This document shows positions 42,788-50,864 of a stretch of 64,000 nucleotides of DNA, piece after piece. How positions within the stretch are numbered: position 1 is the stretch's first letter; every line of letters starts with the position of its first letter. Below the pieces are notes generated by a model that was not told the DNA's origin, did no database searches, and was given only the letters and a program-made list of their open reading frames with translations. The translations under genes were made by a program, and so were the position numbers. The stretch is from JBFXAF01 sp050184585 (GTDB lineage Bacteria; Pseudomonadota; Alphaproteobacteria; Rhizobiales; Rhizobiaceae). Location of the stretch: positions 1-64,000 of the forward strand of contig JBFXAF010000006.1 of assembly GCA_050184585.1 (NCBI GenBank). The letters run 5' to 3'.

Positions 42788-44302
42788 GTGACGCTGAATG
42801 TGTCCGCTCAGCACATGACGAGCGCGTCTTCAGGCGGGCAGGAACTCGACAGCGAGATGCTGCTGCAGGCGATCCGCGACTACTGCCGCGCTTCAGGCGT
42901 CGCCGAGTCGACCTTCGGCCGGCTGACGGTGAACGACGGCAAGCTGGTTTCGCGGTTGCGCTATGGCGGGCGCGTCACGCCGGAGACGGCGGAGCGACTG
43001 CTCGCCTTCATGCGCATGCCTCCCCCGAAACGAGGACTGGCGAAATCGCGCCGCACGGCGGCGCGGCAGACGCCGGAGGAGGAGAGGCCGGCGGATCCGG
43101 TCCTGACCCCAGGCCTGCCGCCGGCGCCGATCGACGTCCCTGCCGGCCCGCCGACGGCGACCGCGCATCCCGAGCACAATTTCCGCTTCTACGACAATCG
43201 CCAGAAGTACCTGATGTTCGTCAACACCTGCTCGGAAAAGCGGATGATCGCCGAGCGCATCGCGCGCGAGCTCGCCAGCATCCATCCGCGCCCGCCGGCG
43301 GTGCGCGTCTTCGACGCCGGCGTCGGCGACGGCACGATCCTGACGCGCGTCCTGCGGGCGATGCACCAGCGCTTCGAGTCGCTGCCCTTCTACGTGGTCG
43401 GAAAGGAGATCAGCCTGGAGGACGTCCGCCTGGCGCTCGAGAAGGCGCCGGACCGCTTCAACGAACATCCTGCCACGGTGCTGATCCTCACCAATCTCTA
43501 CTATTCCGAGGCGCCGTCCCTTTTGCCCAAGTCCCCCGCCATGGCGGCGCGCGTGGTCTGGCACGAGGTGGGGCTGTCGGGGCGGTCGGCAGCCGAGTAC
43601 GAGCATCAGATCAACGATCTCGAGCCCTTCCTGGCGAGGCACTGGCGCGCCAGCGTGTCGAAAACGACGGGCAATCCCGTCTACGAGCAGCCGGTGGTGC
43701 TGGTGCTCTACCTCGAGAGCCAGCGCTTCCTGCTCGACCAGGTGATCCCGCGGCGAGGCGCGATCACCGCCGACTACGACCTGGTGATCGCCTCGCAGCC
43801 CTACCGGGCCCGGGCCACTGCCGCCTTCAAGGCCGAGAAGGTGATAGCACCGCTGGTTCGCGCGCTGGCGCCGGGCGGCAGGTTGCTCGGCATTCACTCC
43901 AGCGGCGACGATCCTGCCCTGGAGATCGTGCAGGCGGTGTGGCCCGGCGAGCGCCCCTTCACGAACAACCGCCACGACATCCTGCGCGAGACCAAGACGG
44001 CGCTCGGCAGCAAGGCGAGGCACTACACCTTCAACGCCTATTCGGACGACAAGTCGAAGTTCCGCTACCAGATGTACACCTTGCCGGGCGAGATCGACAC
44101 CGGGGCCTCGTCGATCGGCACCTCGACGGTGCTCGCGGCATGGAACAACGCCACCTACGTGGCGCAGGTGGAGGACGAGCGTCTCGCCCAGGCGATGTCG
44201 AGCGGCGAATACCTGACGCGCACCAAAGACGTGCTGCGCAAGCACAACGGTCTGTGGTTCAACGACGAGTCCTACGTCATCTCTCGCAAGCGCGACATTT
44301 AA
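42788..44302 (+). CDS. SAM-dependent methyltransferase-like protein with N-terminal HTH-like segment
   Basis: A 504-aa protein. An N-terminal ~80-residue section (GVAESTFGRLTVNDGKLVSR, then GGRVTPETAERLLAFM) looks like a small HTH or zinc-free DNA-binding module, followed by a Pro-rich linker. From ~145 lies a class I SAM-methyltransferase fold with motif I VRVFDAGVGDGT (~176-187). Later parts (LALEKAPDRFNEHPA, LVRALAPGGRLLGIHS) fit the same fold. The GTG start at 42788 has GGGAGG six bases upstream. Substrate and function are unknown. The next gene follows 16 bases after the stop, so the two are probably cotranscribed. Confidence 0.8.
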   Translation: MTLNVSAQHMTSASSGGQELDSEMLLQAIRDYCRASGVAESTFGRLTVNDGKLVSRLRYGGRVTPETAERLLAFMRMPPPKRGLAKSRRTAARQTPEEERPADPVLTPGLPPAPIDVPAGPPTATAHPEHNFRFYDNRQKYLMFVNTCSEKRMIAERIARELASIHPRPPAVRVFDAGVGDGTILTRVLRAMHQRFESLPFYVVGKEISLEDVRLALEKAPDRFNEHPATVLILTNLYYSEAPSLLPKSPAMAARVVWHEVGLSGRSAAEYEHQINDLEPFLARHWRASVSKTTGNPVYEQPVVLVLYLESQRFLLDQVIPRRGAITADYDLVIASQPYRARATAAFKAEKVIAPLVRALAPGGRLLGIHSSGDDPALEIVQAVWPGERPFTNNRHDILRETKTALGSKARHYTFNAYSDDKSKFRYQMYTLPGEIDTGASSIGTSTVLAAWNNATYVAQVEDERLAQAMSSGEYLTRTKDVLRKHNGLWFNDESYVISRKRDI

Positions 44303-44318
44303 AGCAGCGGGGGGCGAA

Positions 44319-44993
44319 GTGACGGTCGATCGGGGCTTCGGCGGGACCTTGCAAGGCGCGCACTACGACGTCGCGGTGGCATCCCAGCGCGCAAGCAGGC
44401 CACACGACGCTGGCGACCCCCTCCAAATGCTCGATGCGGGTCTACGCGCTGGAAATCTCAGAGTTGAGACACTGGATTGCGACGCGCCACGAACATCGAC
44501 GCCGTTGGGCGCCGCGGCGGCGAAGTTGCTTTGCATCGACGAGGGGCTCTTCGACCGCGCCGATGGGGCGGAGTTCGCGAAACGATCCGTCCGCGTTGCG
44601 CGCAAGGCCCGCCGCATGGTCGGATTGCTCTGCGTCGAACCGGCCCGGGTTTTCCGCAACCGGGACGAGATCATGGCGGAACCAGCCGCCCAGTTTGACT
44701 ACCTCATCGGAGAGCCGCCGGCAGTGCTGGCGCTCTTCGGCGTCCAACGAATCGACACGCTGGTTCCACATCTGCGCCGGTGCGGCATCGGCCTGATCAT
44801 GCACCGCGTCGCCCGCGCACCGATTTTCCTATGGTCCAATCGTGAGATCGAACTCGGGGGCGAGGCTGTTTCGAGGAGCGAATTCTGGTCGGACTTCGTC
44901 CCGGCGTCGATCGCACGGGTCCTCTCCAGCAACGCCGGCGCCGATGTCGACAAACGCACGCAACCGGTTCCCGTCCCGGTCATACAAGCTTGA
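44319..44993 (+). CDS. Degenerate PfkB-like protein
   Basis: A 224-aa protein resembling the middle of a PfkB/adenosine-kinase-type sugar kinase. The best match is KLLCIDEGLFDRADGAEFAK with RVARKARRMVGLLCVEPARV and the following RDEIM..., which parallels the helix-strand pair after the substrate site in adenosine kinases. The N-terminal substrate-binding portion is not recognisable and the C-terminal GAGD catalytic motif is missing, so kinase activity is unlikely. It starts with GTG 44319 after GGGGGCGAA. It may be a remnant that remained in frame or a binding-only paralogue working with the methyltransferase upstream. Confidence 0.45.
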   Translation: MTVDRGFGGTLQGAHYDVAVASQRASRPHDAGDPLQMLDAGLRAGNLRVETLDCDAPRTSTPLGAAAAKLLCIDEGLFDRADGAEFAKRSVRVARKARRMVGLLCVEPARVFRNRDEIMAEPAAQFDYLIGEPPAVLALFGVQRIDTLVPHLRRCGIGLIMHRVARAPIFLWSNREIELGGEAVSRSEFWSDFVPASIARVLSSNAGADVDKRTQPVPVPVIQA

Positions 44994-45024
44994 GTGCAGT
45001 CAGGCGTGCCGGCGGGGTCCGATC

Positions 45025-45759
45025 TCATCCGGCGTCATGCACGACCCGACGCGCCTCGTTGCGCAGGCGCTGGAAGCTCATCGAGATATGGGCCCGGCGG
45101 ATGTGCCCGACCGCCTCGAGGTCGCCGACAGCCACGGCGTCCGCGATGTCGGCGACTTCGCGGTGGAAGATGCGGATCTCGTTCATCAGCACTTCCTGGT
45201 ACTGGTTGAGCCGCGAGGCGGTCTTCAGCCAGATGCGGGTGGTCTGGTAATAGAGCCGCTCGCTGATCTCGCGGAGCGGCTCGTTGTCCGTCAATGAATT
45301 GAAAAGGTGGAAGAAATCCATGTTGATGCGCGCGAACTCGCGCGCATCGGGCCGCGACGTCAATTCCTCGCAACGCGCCAAGATGGTCCGGAACGCCGTC
45401 ATCCTGGCGGCATCCGGCGCGACAGGCGAAAGCTTGCCGATGAGTTCGGCGAGTTCGACCCGCAGCTGGTAGACCTGGGCGAGTTCGTCGACGTCGATGT
45501 CTGTGACGATGGTGCCGACGCCATGAACCGAGCGCAGCAGCCCCTGCGCCTCGAGCGTGACGAGGACCCTGCGAACCGGCGTGCGGCTGACGCCGAACTC
45601 CTCGGCCAGATCCTCCTCCCTGAGCCGTTCGCCGGGGGGATAGTCGAGAAGACAGATGCGGGTGCGCAGCACGTCATACATGCGCTGGAAGCGCTGGCGC
45701 GGCCCCAAGTCGGCGCCTGGCGGCTCGGCCTTCTCGACGGTCGGCGTGTCGTCCAGCAT
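45025..45759 (-). CDS. GntR/FCD transcription regulator of the ectoine locus
   Basis: A 244-aa GntR-family regulator. The winged HTH is REEDLAEEFGVSRTPVRRVL (~48-67) and an FCD effector domain follows (Asp/His positions in NMDFFHLFNSLTDN and later FHREVADIADAVA). It starts at ATG 45759, overlapping the upstream deacetylase stop by one base (TGATG), and is the last gene of the doeA-deacetylase-gntR operon. The usual ectoine repressor EnuR is a MocR-type fusion protein, so a plain FCD regulator here is a different solution. The 16-bp palindrome at 48245-48260 in the divergent promoter region is its likely target. Confidence 0.85.
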   Translation of the reverse strand: MLDDTPTVEKAEPPGADLGPRQRFQRMYDVLRTRICLLDYPPGERLREEDLAEEFGVSRTPVRRVLVTLEAQGLLRSVHGVGTIVTDIDVDELAQVYQLRVELAELIGKLSPVAPDAARMTAFRTILARCEELTSRPDAREFARINMDFFHLFNSLTDNEPLREISERLYYQTTRIWLKTASRLNQYQEVLMNEIRIFHREVADIADAVAVGDLEAVGHIRRAHISMSFQRLRNEARRVVHDAG

Positions 45760-46919
45760 CAACGGGCCATCTTCGCTCTCAGCGCCTCGAGCATGTCGAG
45801 GCAGGCCTGAAGCTGATCGAGAGCGACATATTCGTCCGGCTTGTGCGCCTGCGCAATCGATCCAGGCCCGCAAATCACAGCAGACATGCCGGCGGTCTGG
45901 AACAGGCCGGCCTCCGCGCCGAAGGCGACCACATCGGCCTCGTTCGCTCCAGTGAGCTCGAAGACGATGCGCCGCGCCTCGGACTCTTCCACCACCTCAA
46001 GCCCTTCGACCTCGCCGATCGTCGTGGTGACGATATCGGCCTGCGGCGAGACGGACTTCATGGCCGGCCGCAACACCCTGTCGACATAATCGCCGATGTC
46101 GCGCCTGACGAAATCGGCGTCGGCGAGCTGGACCGGCCGCATCTCCCACTCGACCCGACATTGCCCGGCGATGACGTTGCGCGCCGACCCGCCGCTCATC
46201 GCGCCCACCTGGACCGTCGTCCAGGGCGGGTCGAAACGGCTTCCGGCGGGCGCACGGGGCTTGAGCCGCTCGCCGATGTCGAGCAGGCGCGACACGTAGC
46301 GCACCGCGTACTCGACGGCGTTGACGCCATGCGCCGGCTGCGAGCCGTGGCCTTCCAGCCCGACGAACTCGGTCGTGTACTCGTAGCAGCCCTTGTGGCC
46401 CTCGATCACACGCATTTCCGTGGGCTCGCCGACAATGGCGACCGAGGGCCTCAGTCCGGACCGCGCCAGCTCCTGGATCAGCGTGCGGGCGCCAAGGCAT
46501 CCGACCTCCTCGTCGTAGGTGAGGGCAAAATGCAGAGGCCGCCCCAGTTCCGTCCGCGCGAAGGCCGGCGCCATCGCGAGGCAGGCGGCGATGAACCCCT
46601 TCATGTCGCAGGTGCCGCGCCCGTAGAGCCTGCCGTCCCGCTCCTCCATCCTGAACGGATCGCCCGTCCACTCCTGCCCGTCGACGGGGACGACGTCGGT
46701 GTGGCCCGAAAGCACGACGCCGCCGTCGCCCGAGGGTCCGAGCGTGGCGAAGATGTTGGCCTTGGCGCCGCTCTCGTCGCGCGAGAAGGAGAGCGTGGCG
46801 CCGGCGCTGGAAAGCAGATCGGCGGCGTAGGCGATCAGTTCGAGATTGCCGGCGGCGGATACCGTCGGAAAGGCGACCAGTTGCCCGAGGATTTCGCGGG
46901 TGCGGGCGAGCATGTCCAT
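45759..46919 (-). CDS. M20 family deacetylase (ArgE-like) in DoeB position
   Basis: A 386-aa metallopeptidase of the ArgE/DapE group. The metal ligand motif LSGHTDVVPVDG (~69-80) and the GRGTCDMKGF, TYDEEVGCLGA and GEPTEM elements are in place. It would remove an N-acetyl group from an amino acid. In the ectoine route the second step is deacetylation of N-alpha-acetyl-diaminobutyrate, which in most described clusters is done by DoeB/EutE of the AstE/AspA family. No such gene is visible in this window, so this M20 protein probably substitutes. Its start lies ten bases after doeA on the same strand. An arginine-biosynthesis role is less likely in this setting. Confidence 0.88.
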   Translation of the reverse strand: MDMLARTREILGQLVAFPTVSAAGNLELIAYAADLLSSAGATLSFSRDESGAKANIFATLGPSGDGGVVLSGHTDVVPVDGQEWTGDPFRMEERDGRLYGRGTCDMKGFIAACLAMAPAFARTELGRPLHFALTYDEEVGCLGARTLIQELARSGLRPSVAIVGEPTEMRVIEGHKGCYEYTTEFVGLEGHGSQPAHGVNAVEYAVRYVSRLLDIGERLKPRAPAGSRFDPPWTTVQVGAMSGGSARNVIAGQCRVEWEMRPVQLADADFVRRDIGDYVDRVLRPAMKSVSPQADIVTTTIGEVEGLEVVEESEARRIVFELTGANEADVVAFGAEAGLFQTAGMSAVICGPGSIAQAHKPDEYVALDQLQACLDMLEALRAKMAR

Positions 46920-46929
46920 CGCGTCGCCG

Positions 46930-48114
46930 TCAGTCCTTCACGTAGAGCCTGCGAGGCCGGTCGCAGAAGCACTCCGCCGCTCCCGACTCCCGGATGAGGA
47001 TGCTCTCGGTAATCTCCAACCCCCAATCGTCCATCCACAGGCCGGGCATGAAATGGAAGGTCATGCCAGGTTCCAAGATCGTCTCCTCCTCCTTGCGGAA
47101 GGAGATGGTTCGCTCACCCCAGTCAGGCGGATAGGAGATGCCGATCGGATAGCCGCAGCGGCTCTCCTTCTTGATGCCCGCACGCTCGAGCGAGCCGAAC
47201 AGCGCGCGGGCGACCGCGCCTGCGGGGCTGCCGGCGCGCGCCGCGTCGAGCCCTGCCTCAAGCCCCTCCACAAGCGCCTTCTCGGCATCAAGTAGGTGCT
47301 GCGGCGGCTTGCCGAGGAACACGGTGCGGCAGAACGGCGCGTGATACCTCCGATAGCAACCGGCGATCTCGAAGAACGTCGCCTCGCCCCTGGCGAACGG
47401 CCGGTGGTCCCAGGTCAAATGGGGGGCGGCGGCGTCGGTGCCGGACGGCAGCAGCGGCACGATGGCGGCGTAGTCGCCCCAGGCGTCGCCGACACCGCGG
47501 ATCGCGTCGCCGAAGATCTCGGCAACGACCTCGTTCTTCGGGCGTCCGGGCTGCACGCGCTCGACGATTCCGTCGACGATCCTTTCCGAGATGCGAGCCG
47601 CCTTGCGCATGAAGGCGATCTCCTCCTCCGATTTCACGCCCCGCTGCCAGTTGACCAGCGCCGTCGCATCGACCAGTTCGGCCTTCGGCAGTTCCTCCTT
47701 CAGCACGAGATAGGCCTTGGCGGAGAAATAGTAGTTGTCGAGCTCGAGCCCGATCCGCCGGCCCCCATAGCCCCGGTCGCGCAGCAAGGCGGCGAGATCC
47801 TGCATGGGATGGCGCACGGTCGACTGCACGAAATGGTCGGCATATCCGGCGACGCGGTCGTCGGCCATCCACACCGTGCGGACGGCTCCATTGGCGTCCT
47901 GCCCGCGACCCCACCAGACCGGATCCGCGTCGTGAAAGACGATCACGCCCTGATGCACGTAGAAAGACCACCCGTCATAGCCGGTGATCCACGCCATGTT
48001 CGAGGGATCCTCCACGAAGAGCACGTCGATTTCGCGCTCCGCCATGGCGCGCCGCACCTTGGCCAGGCGTCGATCATATTCGCGCCGGGTGAATGGCAGT
48101 TCCGCAGCCGGCAT
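46930..48114 (-). CDS. doeA: Ectoine hydrolase DoeA (EutD)
   Basis: A 394-aa M24 (creatinase/aminopeptidase P fold) protein. The ectoine-hydrolase-like stretch DPSNMAWITGYDGWSFYVHQ (~35-54) and the C-terminal FHFMPGLWMDDWGLEITESI identify it. It opens the ectoine ring to N-alpha-acetyl-L-2,4-diaminobutyrate. The ATG at 48114 has GGGAGG five bases upstream; a longer N-terminus to 48162 is not needed. It leads the minus-strand operon and faces ehuB across a 183-base regulatory gap. Presence of eutB, eutC, ehu genes, an aminotransferase and an aldehyde dehydrogenase nearby strongly supports this function over a general prolidase. Confidence 0.92.
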   Translation of the reverse strand: MPAAELPFTRREYDRRLAKVRRAMAEREIDVLFVEDPSNMAWITGYDGWSFYVHQGVIVFHDADPVWWGRGQDANGAVRTVWMADDRVAGYADHFVQSTVRHPMQDLAALLRDRGYGGRRIGLELDNYYFSAKAYLVLKEELPKAELVDATALVNWQRGVKSEEEIAFMRKAARISERIVDGIVERVQPGRPKNEVVAEIFGDAIRGVGDAWGDYAAIVPLLPSGTDAAAPHLTWDHRPFARGEATFFEIAGCYRRYHAPFCRTVFLGKPPQHLLDAEKALVEGLEAGLDAARAGSPAGAVARALFGSLERAGIKKESRCGYPIGISYPPDWGERTISFRKEEETILEPGMTFHFMPGLWMDDWGLEITESILIRESGAAECFCDRPRRLYVKD

Positions 48115-48244
48115 AGGTCCTCCCAATGCGCCGAGCGCAAGCCGATCTCTTAATGTGTACATCTATGCCTAGATCACGCCACCTGAACAGCACAAATCGC
48201 AGCAGTTACGTTAGAAACTCGTTGACACACTCTGACGCACCGTG

Positions 48245-48260
48245 ATGTTGTGCACAACAT
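48245..48260. promoter_or_regulatory. 16-bp perfect palindrome in the ectoine divergent promoter
   Basis: ATGTTGTGCACAACAT is a perfect palindrome lying 38-53 bases upstream of the ehuB ATG. Its centre fits the GT-N2-AC pattern of FCD-type GntR operators. TTGACA at 48222-48227 could be a -35 box for ehuB, with the palindrome over the -10 region. The GntR gene at 45025-45759 is the natural ligand. Confidence 0.65.
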
Positions 48261-48297
48261 AAGAAAATACAAACAGGTGGAACACAGGAGCAACCCT

Positions 48298-49152
48298 ATG
48301 AGAAGTGCAATCCTGAAAGGTGCGGCGGCGCTCGGCCTCGCGACCCTGACCGCTGGATTCATGACCGTTTCGGCCGGAGCGCAGTCACTACTGGAAAAGG
48401 CGGAGAAGGGCGAACCCATCCGCATCGGCTTCGCCAACGAGATTCCGTTCGCCTATCCCGGCGACGACGGTAGCCCAAAGGGCTTCGTCAACGCGTTCAC
48501 GCTCGGCGTGCTCAAGAAGATGGGCTACGAGAAGATCGAGCCCGTGCAGACCGAATGGGGCGGGCTCATACCGGGCCTGAACGCGGATCGCTTCGACATC
48601 GTGACCGGCGGCATGAACATCCTGGCCAGCCGCTGCGAGAACATCGCCTTCTCCGAGCCGATCGTGAAGGTCGGCGACGGCTTCATCGTTGCGCCAGGCA
48701 ATCCCAAGAAGGTAGGAGACTACAAGAGCCTGGTCGACAGCGGCGCGATCATGGTGACCGGCGCGGGCTACTCGAACATCGAGGCGGCGAAGGCAGCCGG
48801 CGTGGCCGAGGCGAACATCATGCAGGTGCCCGGACCGACGGAAATCCTCGCCGCCGTGAAGGCAGCCCGCGCCGATGCCGGCGCCGGCACGTTCTTCACC
48901 ATGAAGCAGCTTGCCGACAGTTCCGGTGGAACGGTCGAGGTGACCGACCCCAACGCGATGCCGGAAGCGTCGTTCAACTGGGCCGGCATCGGCTTCCGCA
49001 AGGCCGACCAGGCATTCCTCGACAAGTTCAACGCCGCCCAGAAGGAGTACATCGGCTCGCCGGAAATGCTGGCGGCGGTCGCCGAGTATGGCTATGGCGA
49101 AGCGTCGCTGCCGGGCGACGTGACGACCGAGTGGGTCTGCGCCAACCGCTGA
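48298..49152 (+). CDS. ehuB: Ectoine-binding periplasmic protein EhuB
   Basis: A 284-aa polar-amino-acid-type (SBP_bac_3) binding protein. The signal peptide ends at VSAGAQS (~27). The mature part has IRIGFANEIPFAYPGDDG, a WGGLIPGLNADRFDIVTGGM hinge signature, and C-terminal FNWAGIGFRK. It delivers ectoine/hydroxyectoine to EhuC-EhuD-EhuA. The ATG at 48298 has CAGGAG at normal spacing; an upstream start inside the operator palindrome is rejected. It heads the plus-strand ectoine operon. The assignment rests on neighbours doeA, eutB and eutC as well as the family. Confidence 0.9.
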   Translation: MRSAILKGAAALGLATLTAGFMTVSAGAQSLLEKAEKGEPIRIGFANEIPFAYPGDDGSPKGFVNAFTLGVLKKMGYEKIEPVQTEWGGLIPGLNADRFDIVTGGMNILASRCENIAFSEPIVKVGDGFIVAPGNPKKVGDYKSLVDSGAIMVTGAGYSNIEAAKAAGVAEANIMQVPGPTEILAAVKAARADAGAGTFFTMKQLADSSGGTVEVTDPNAMPEASFNWAGIGFRKADQAFLDKFNAAQKEYIGSPEMLAAVAEYGYGEASLPGDVTTEWVCANR

Positions 49153-49193
49153 TCCGAAGCCATGCGGGCTGGTCCGCGCCGGTCCGCCGCTTC

Positions 49194-49222
49194 TGCGGGC
49201 GCCCAGAGCAAGGGCGTCCGCA
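49194..49222 (+). promoter_or_regulatory. Stem-loop between ehuB and ehuC
   Basis: TGCGGGCGCCC (49194-49204) pairs with GGGCGTCCGCA (49212-49222) over eleven pairs with one G-U, around the loop AGAGCAA. Such hairpins after a binding-protein gene commonly stabilise its message or partly terminate transcription, so that the binding protein is made in excess over the membrane subunits. Confidence 0.6.
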
Positions 49223-49259
49223 CTTGCCTTCGAGGCTCTGAGGGGAAGGTCCGAGCGGC

Positions 49260-49925
49260 ATGACCTACTTCGAGTTTCTCGCTCAATATGGCGACCGCAT
49301 CCTCAGCGGCACGCTGGTCACCCTTGTGCTCACCGTGCTGTCGGCACTTCTGGCGGTGGCGATCGCGCTTGCGGCGGGTCTCATGCGCATGGCGCCCAAC
49401 GCGTTGGTGCGAGGTGCGGCGACAGTCTACATCGAGATATTCCGCGGCACGTCGCTGCTGGTCCAGCTCTACTGGATCTTCTTCGTCCTGCCCCTCTTCG
49501 GCATCACGCTGGAGAAGTTCACCGCCGGTTTCGTCGCCGTCGGCATGAACCTCGGCGCATACGGCGCGGAACTGGTGCGCGGAGCGATACTGGCCGTCCC
49601 GAAAGGCCAGTGGGAGGCGTCCCTGGCGCTCAACATGTCGCCGGCAAAACGCATGAGGCGCGTGATCCTTCCCCAGGCACTCATCATCATGCTGCCCTCG
49701 TGGGGCAATCTCATGATCGAGCTCCTCAAGGGAACCGCGCTCGTCGCGCTCATCGCCGTCGCCGACCTGATGTTCCAGGTCAAGCAGATCAACGGCACGA
49801 CGTTCCTCTCGGCCGAATCCTTCGGCACCGCGCTGATCATCTACTATGTCATCGCCCGATTCATGGTGACCCCCTTCATGCGATGGCTCGAACGCATCAT
49901 GCAGCGCAGGCTCGGGAGGGCATAG
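49260..49925 (+). CDS. ehuC: Ectoine ABC transporter permease EhuC
   Basis: A 221-aa polar-amino-acid-type permease with about five membrane segments and the EAA-type loop VPKGQWEASLALNMSPAKRM. The segment IEIFRGTSLLVQLYWIFFVL is the usual early signature. The ATG at 49260 follows GGGGAAGG. Its stop codon overlaps the left end of the 269-bp inverted-repeat element: the last two bases of the stop (AG) are the first two of the terminal repeat. With EhuD it forms the channel. The gap to ehuD is unusually large for this operon. Confidence 0.9.
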   Translation: MTYFEFLAQYGDRILSGTLVTLVLTVLSALLAVAIALAAGLMRMAPNALVRGAATVYIEIFRGTSLLVQLYWIFFVLPLFGITLEKFTAGFVAVGMNLGAYGAELVRGAILAVPKGQWEASLALNMSPAKRMRRVILPQALIIMLPSWGNLMIELLKGTALVALIAVADLMFQVKQINGTTFLSAESFGTALIIYYVIARFMVTPFMRWLERIMQRRLGRA

Positions 49926-50192
49926 GGCCTTTGGACACGTCTGGTTCGGATCAAGGTATGTGGCGAAATCGTTCAGTTCTAGGAGCGGAGCCGAAGGCGC
50001 AGTGGGCCTGCGTCGAGGCTTCGCGACGCAGAAATGGGCGATTTCGCCCATACCCTTCTGGGGCGCGGCGGATTTCGGCTCTGAGTTCGTTGAACCTCCC
50101 TCGTGGTGGTCAACACCAAGTCAGTCGGTTCGCCTGCTCAGAGCCGAAATCCGGCTCGCGCCGTGACCGAACCAGACGTGTCCAAAGGCCCT
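49924..50192. mobile_element. 269-bp MITE/RIME-like element with nested hairpins
   Basis: The ends are a 26-bp perfect inverted repeat (49924-49949 and 50167-50192). Inside are more perfect pairs: GGATTTCGGCTCTGAG (50070-50085) with its complement at 50137-50152; GGCGAAATCG (49962-49971) with 50039-50048; CTGCGTCG (50008-50015) with 50024-50031; and ATGGGCGA (50034-50041) with TCGCCCAT (50044-50051). It encodes nothing. It fills the space between ehuC and ehuD exactly, supplying the end of the ehuC stop codon and finishing three bases before the ehuD ATG. Small intergenic mosaic elements of this architecture (RIME, MITE) are known in rhizobia. No target-site duplication is obvious. Confidence 0.8.
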
Positions 50193-50195
50193 GAT

Positions 50196-50864
50196 ATGTT
50201 CGACTGGCGCTGGGACTTCACCTTCCAGATCCTGCCCCGCCTGCTCGTGGCCACCGGCAACACCATCATGGCGGCGGGTTTCGGCTACGCCATCGCCATC
50301 GTGCTCGGGCTCGTCTTCGCGCTCGCCCAGCGCACGCCCTACCGCCTGCTGACGCTGGCGGTGCGCGAAGCCGTCGAGTTCATACGGTCGACGCCGCTGG
50401 TCCTCCAGATCTTCTTCGTCTTCTACGTCGGCCCGCAATTCGGCCTGAGGCTCTCGCCGTGGACGGCGGGCATGATCGCCATCGGCCTGCACTACGCGTC
50501 CTACCTGTCGGAGGTCTATCGCGGCGGGCTGGACAGCGTGCCGAGGGGCCAGTGGGAGGCGGCGACCTCGCTCAACCTGTCGACAGCGCGGACCTACTTC
50601 CGCGTCATCATCCCGCAGGCGCTGCCGCCTTCGCTGGCCGGGATGGGCAACTATCTCGTCGGCATCTTCAAGGACACGCCGATGCTGTCGGTCATCGGCG
50701 TCGCCGAACTGATGCACGCGGCCAACGCCATCGGCTCCGAGACCTATCGTTTCCTGGAGCCCTATACGCTGGTGGGGGTCATCTTCCTTGCCATTTCGCT
50801 GCCCACCGCGGCCGGCATTCGGGTATTCGAAGGCTGGGTGCGCCGGAAGCTGGGGATGAACTGA
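50196..50864 (+). CDS. ehuD: Ectoine ABC transporter permease EhuD
   Basis: A 222-aa permease homologous to EhuC, with about five membrane segments, VEFIRSTPLVLQIFFVFYVG early and the EAA loop VPRGQWEAATSLNLSTARTY. The ATG at 50196 is three bases after the inverted-repeat element, whose end supplies the only Shine-Dalgarno-like bases (AAAGG). An upstream in-frame ATG at 50103 lies inside the element and is rejected. The stop overlaps the ehuA start by one base (TGATG). Insertion of the element has left the frame intact, but translation of ehuD may now depend on the element's sequence. Confidence 0.9.
   Translation: MFDWRWDFTFQILPRLLVATGNTIMAAGFGYAIAIVLGLVFALAQRTPYRLLTLAVREAVEFIRSTPLVLQIFFVFYVGPQFGLRLSPWTAGMIAIGLHYASYLSEVYRGGLDSVPRGQWEAATSLNLSTARTYFRVIIPQALPPSLAGMGNYLVGIFKDTPMLSVIGVAELMHAANAIGSETYRFLEPYTLVGVIFLAISLPTAAGIRVFEGWVRRKLGMN

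Noticed and set aside
50103..50195. An upstream start for ehuD at 50103.
   Set aside because: It lies inside the inverted-repeat element and would add about 31 residues unlike any permease N-terminus.
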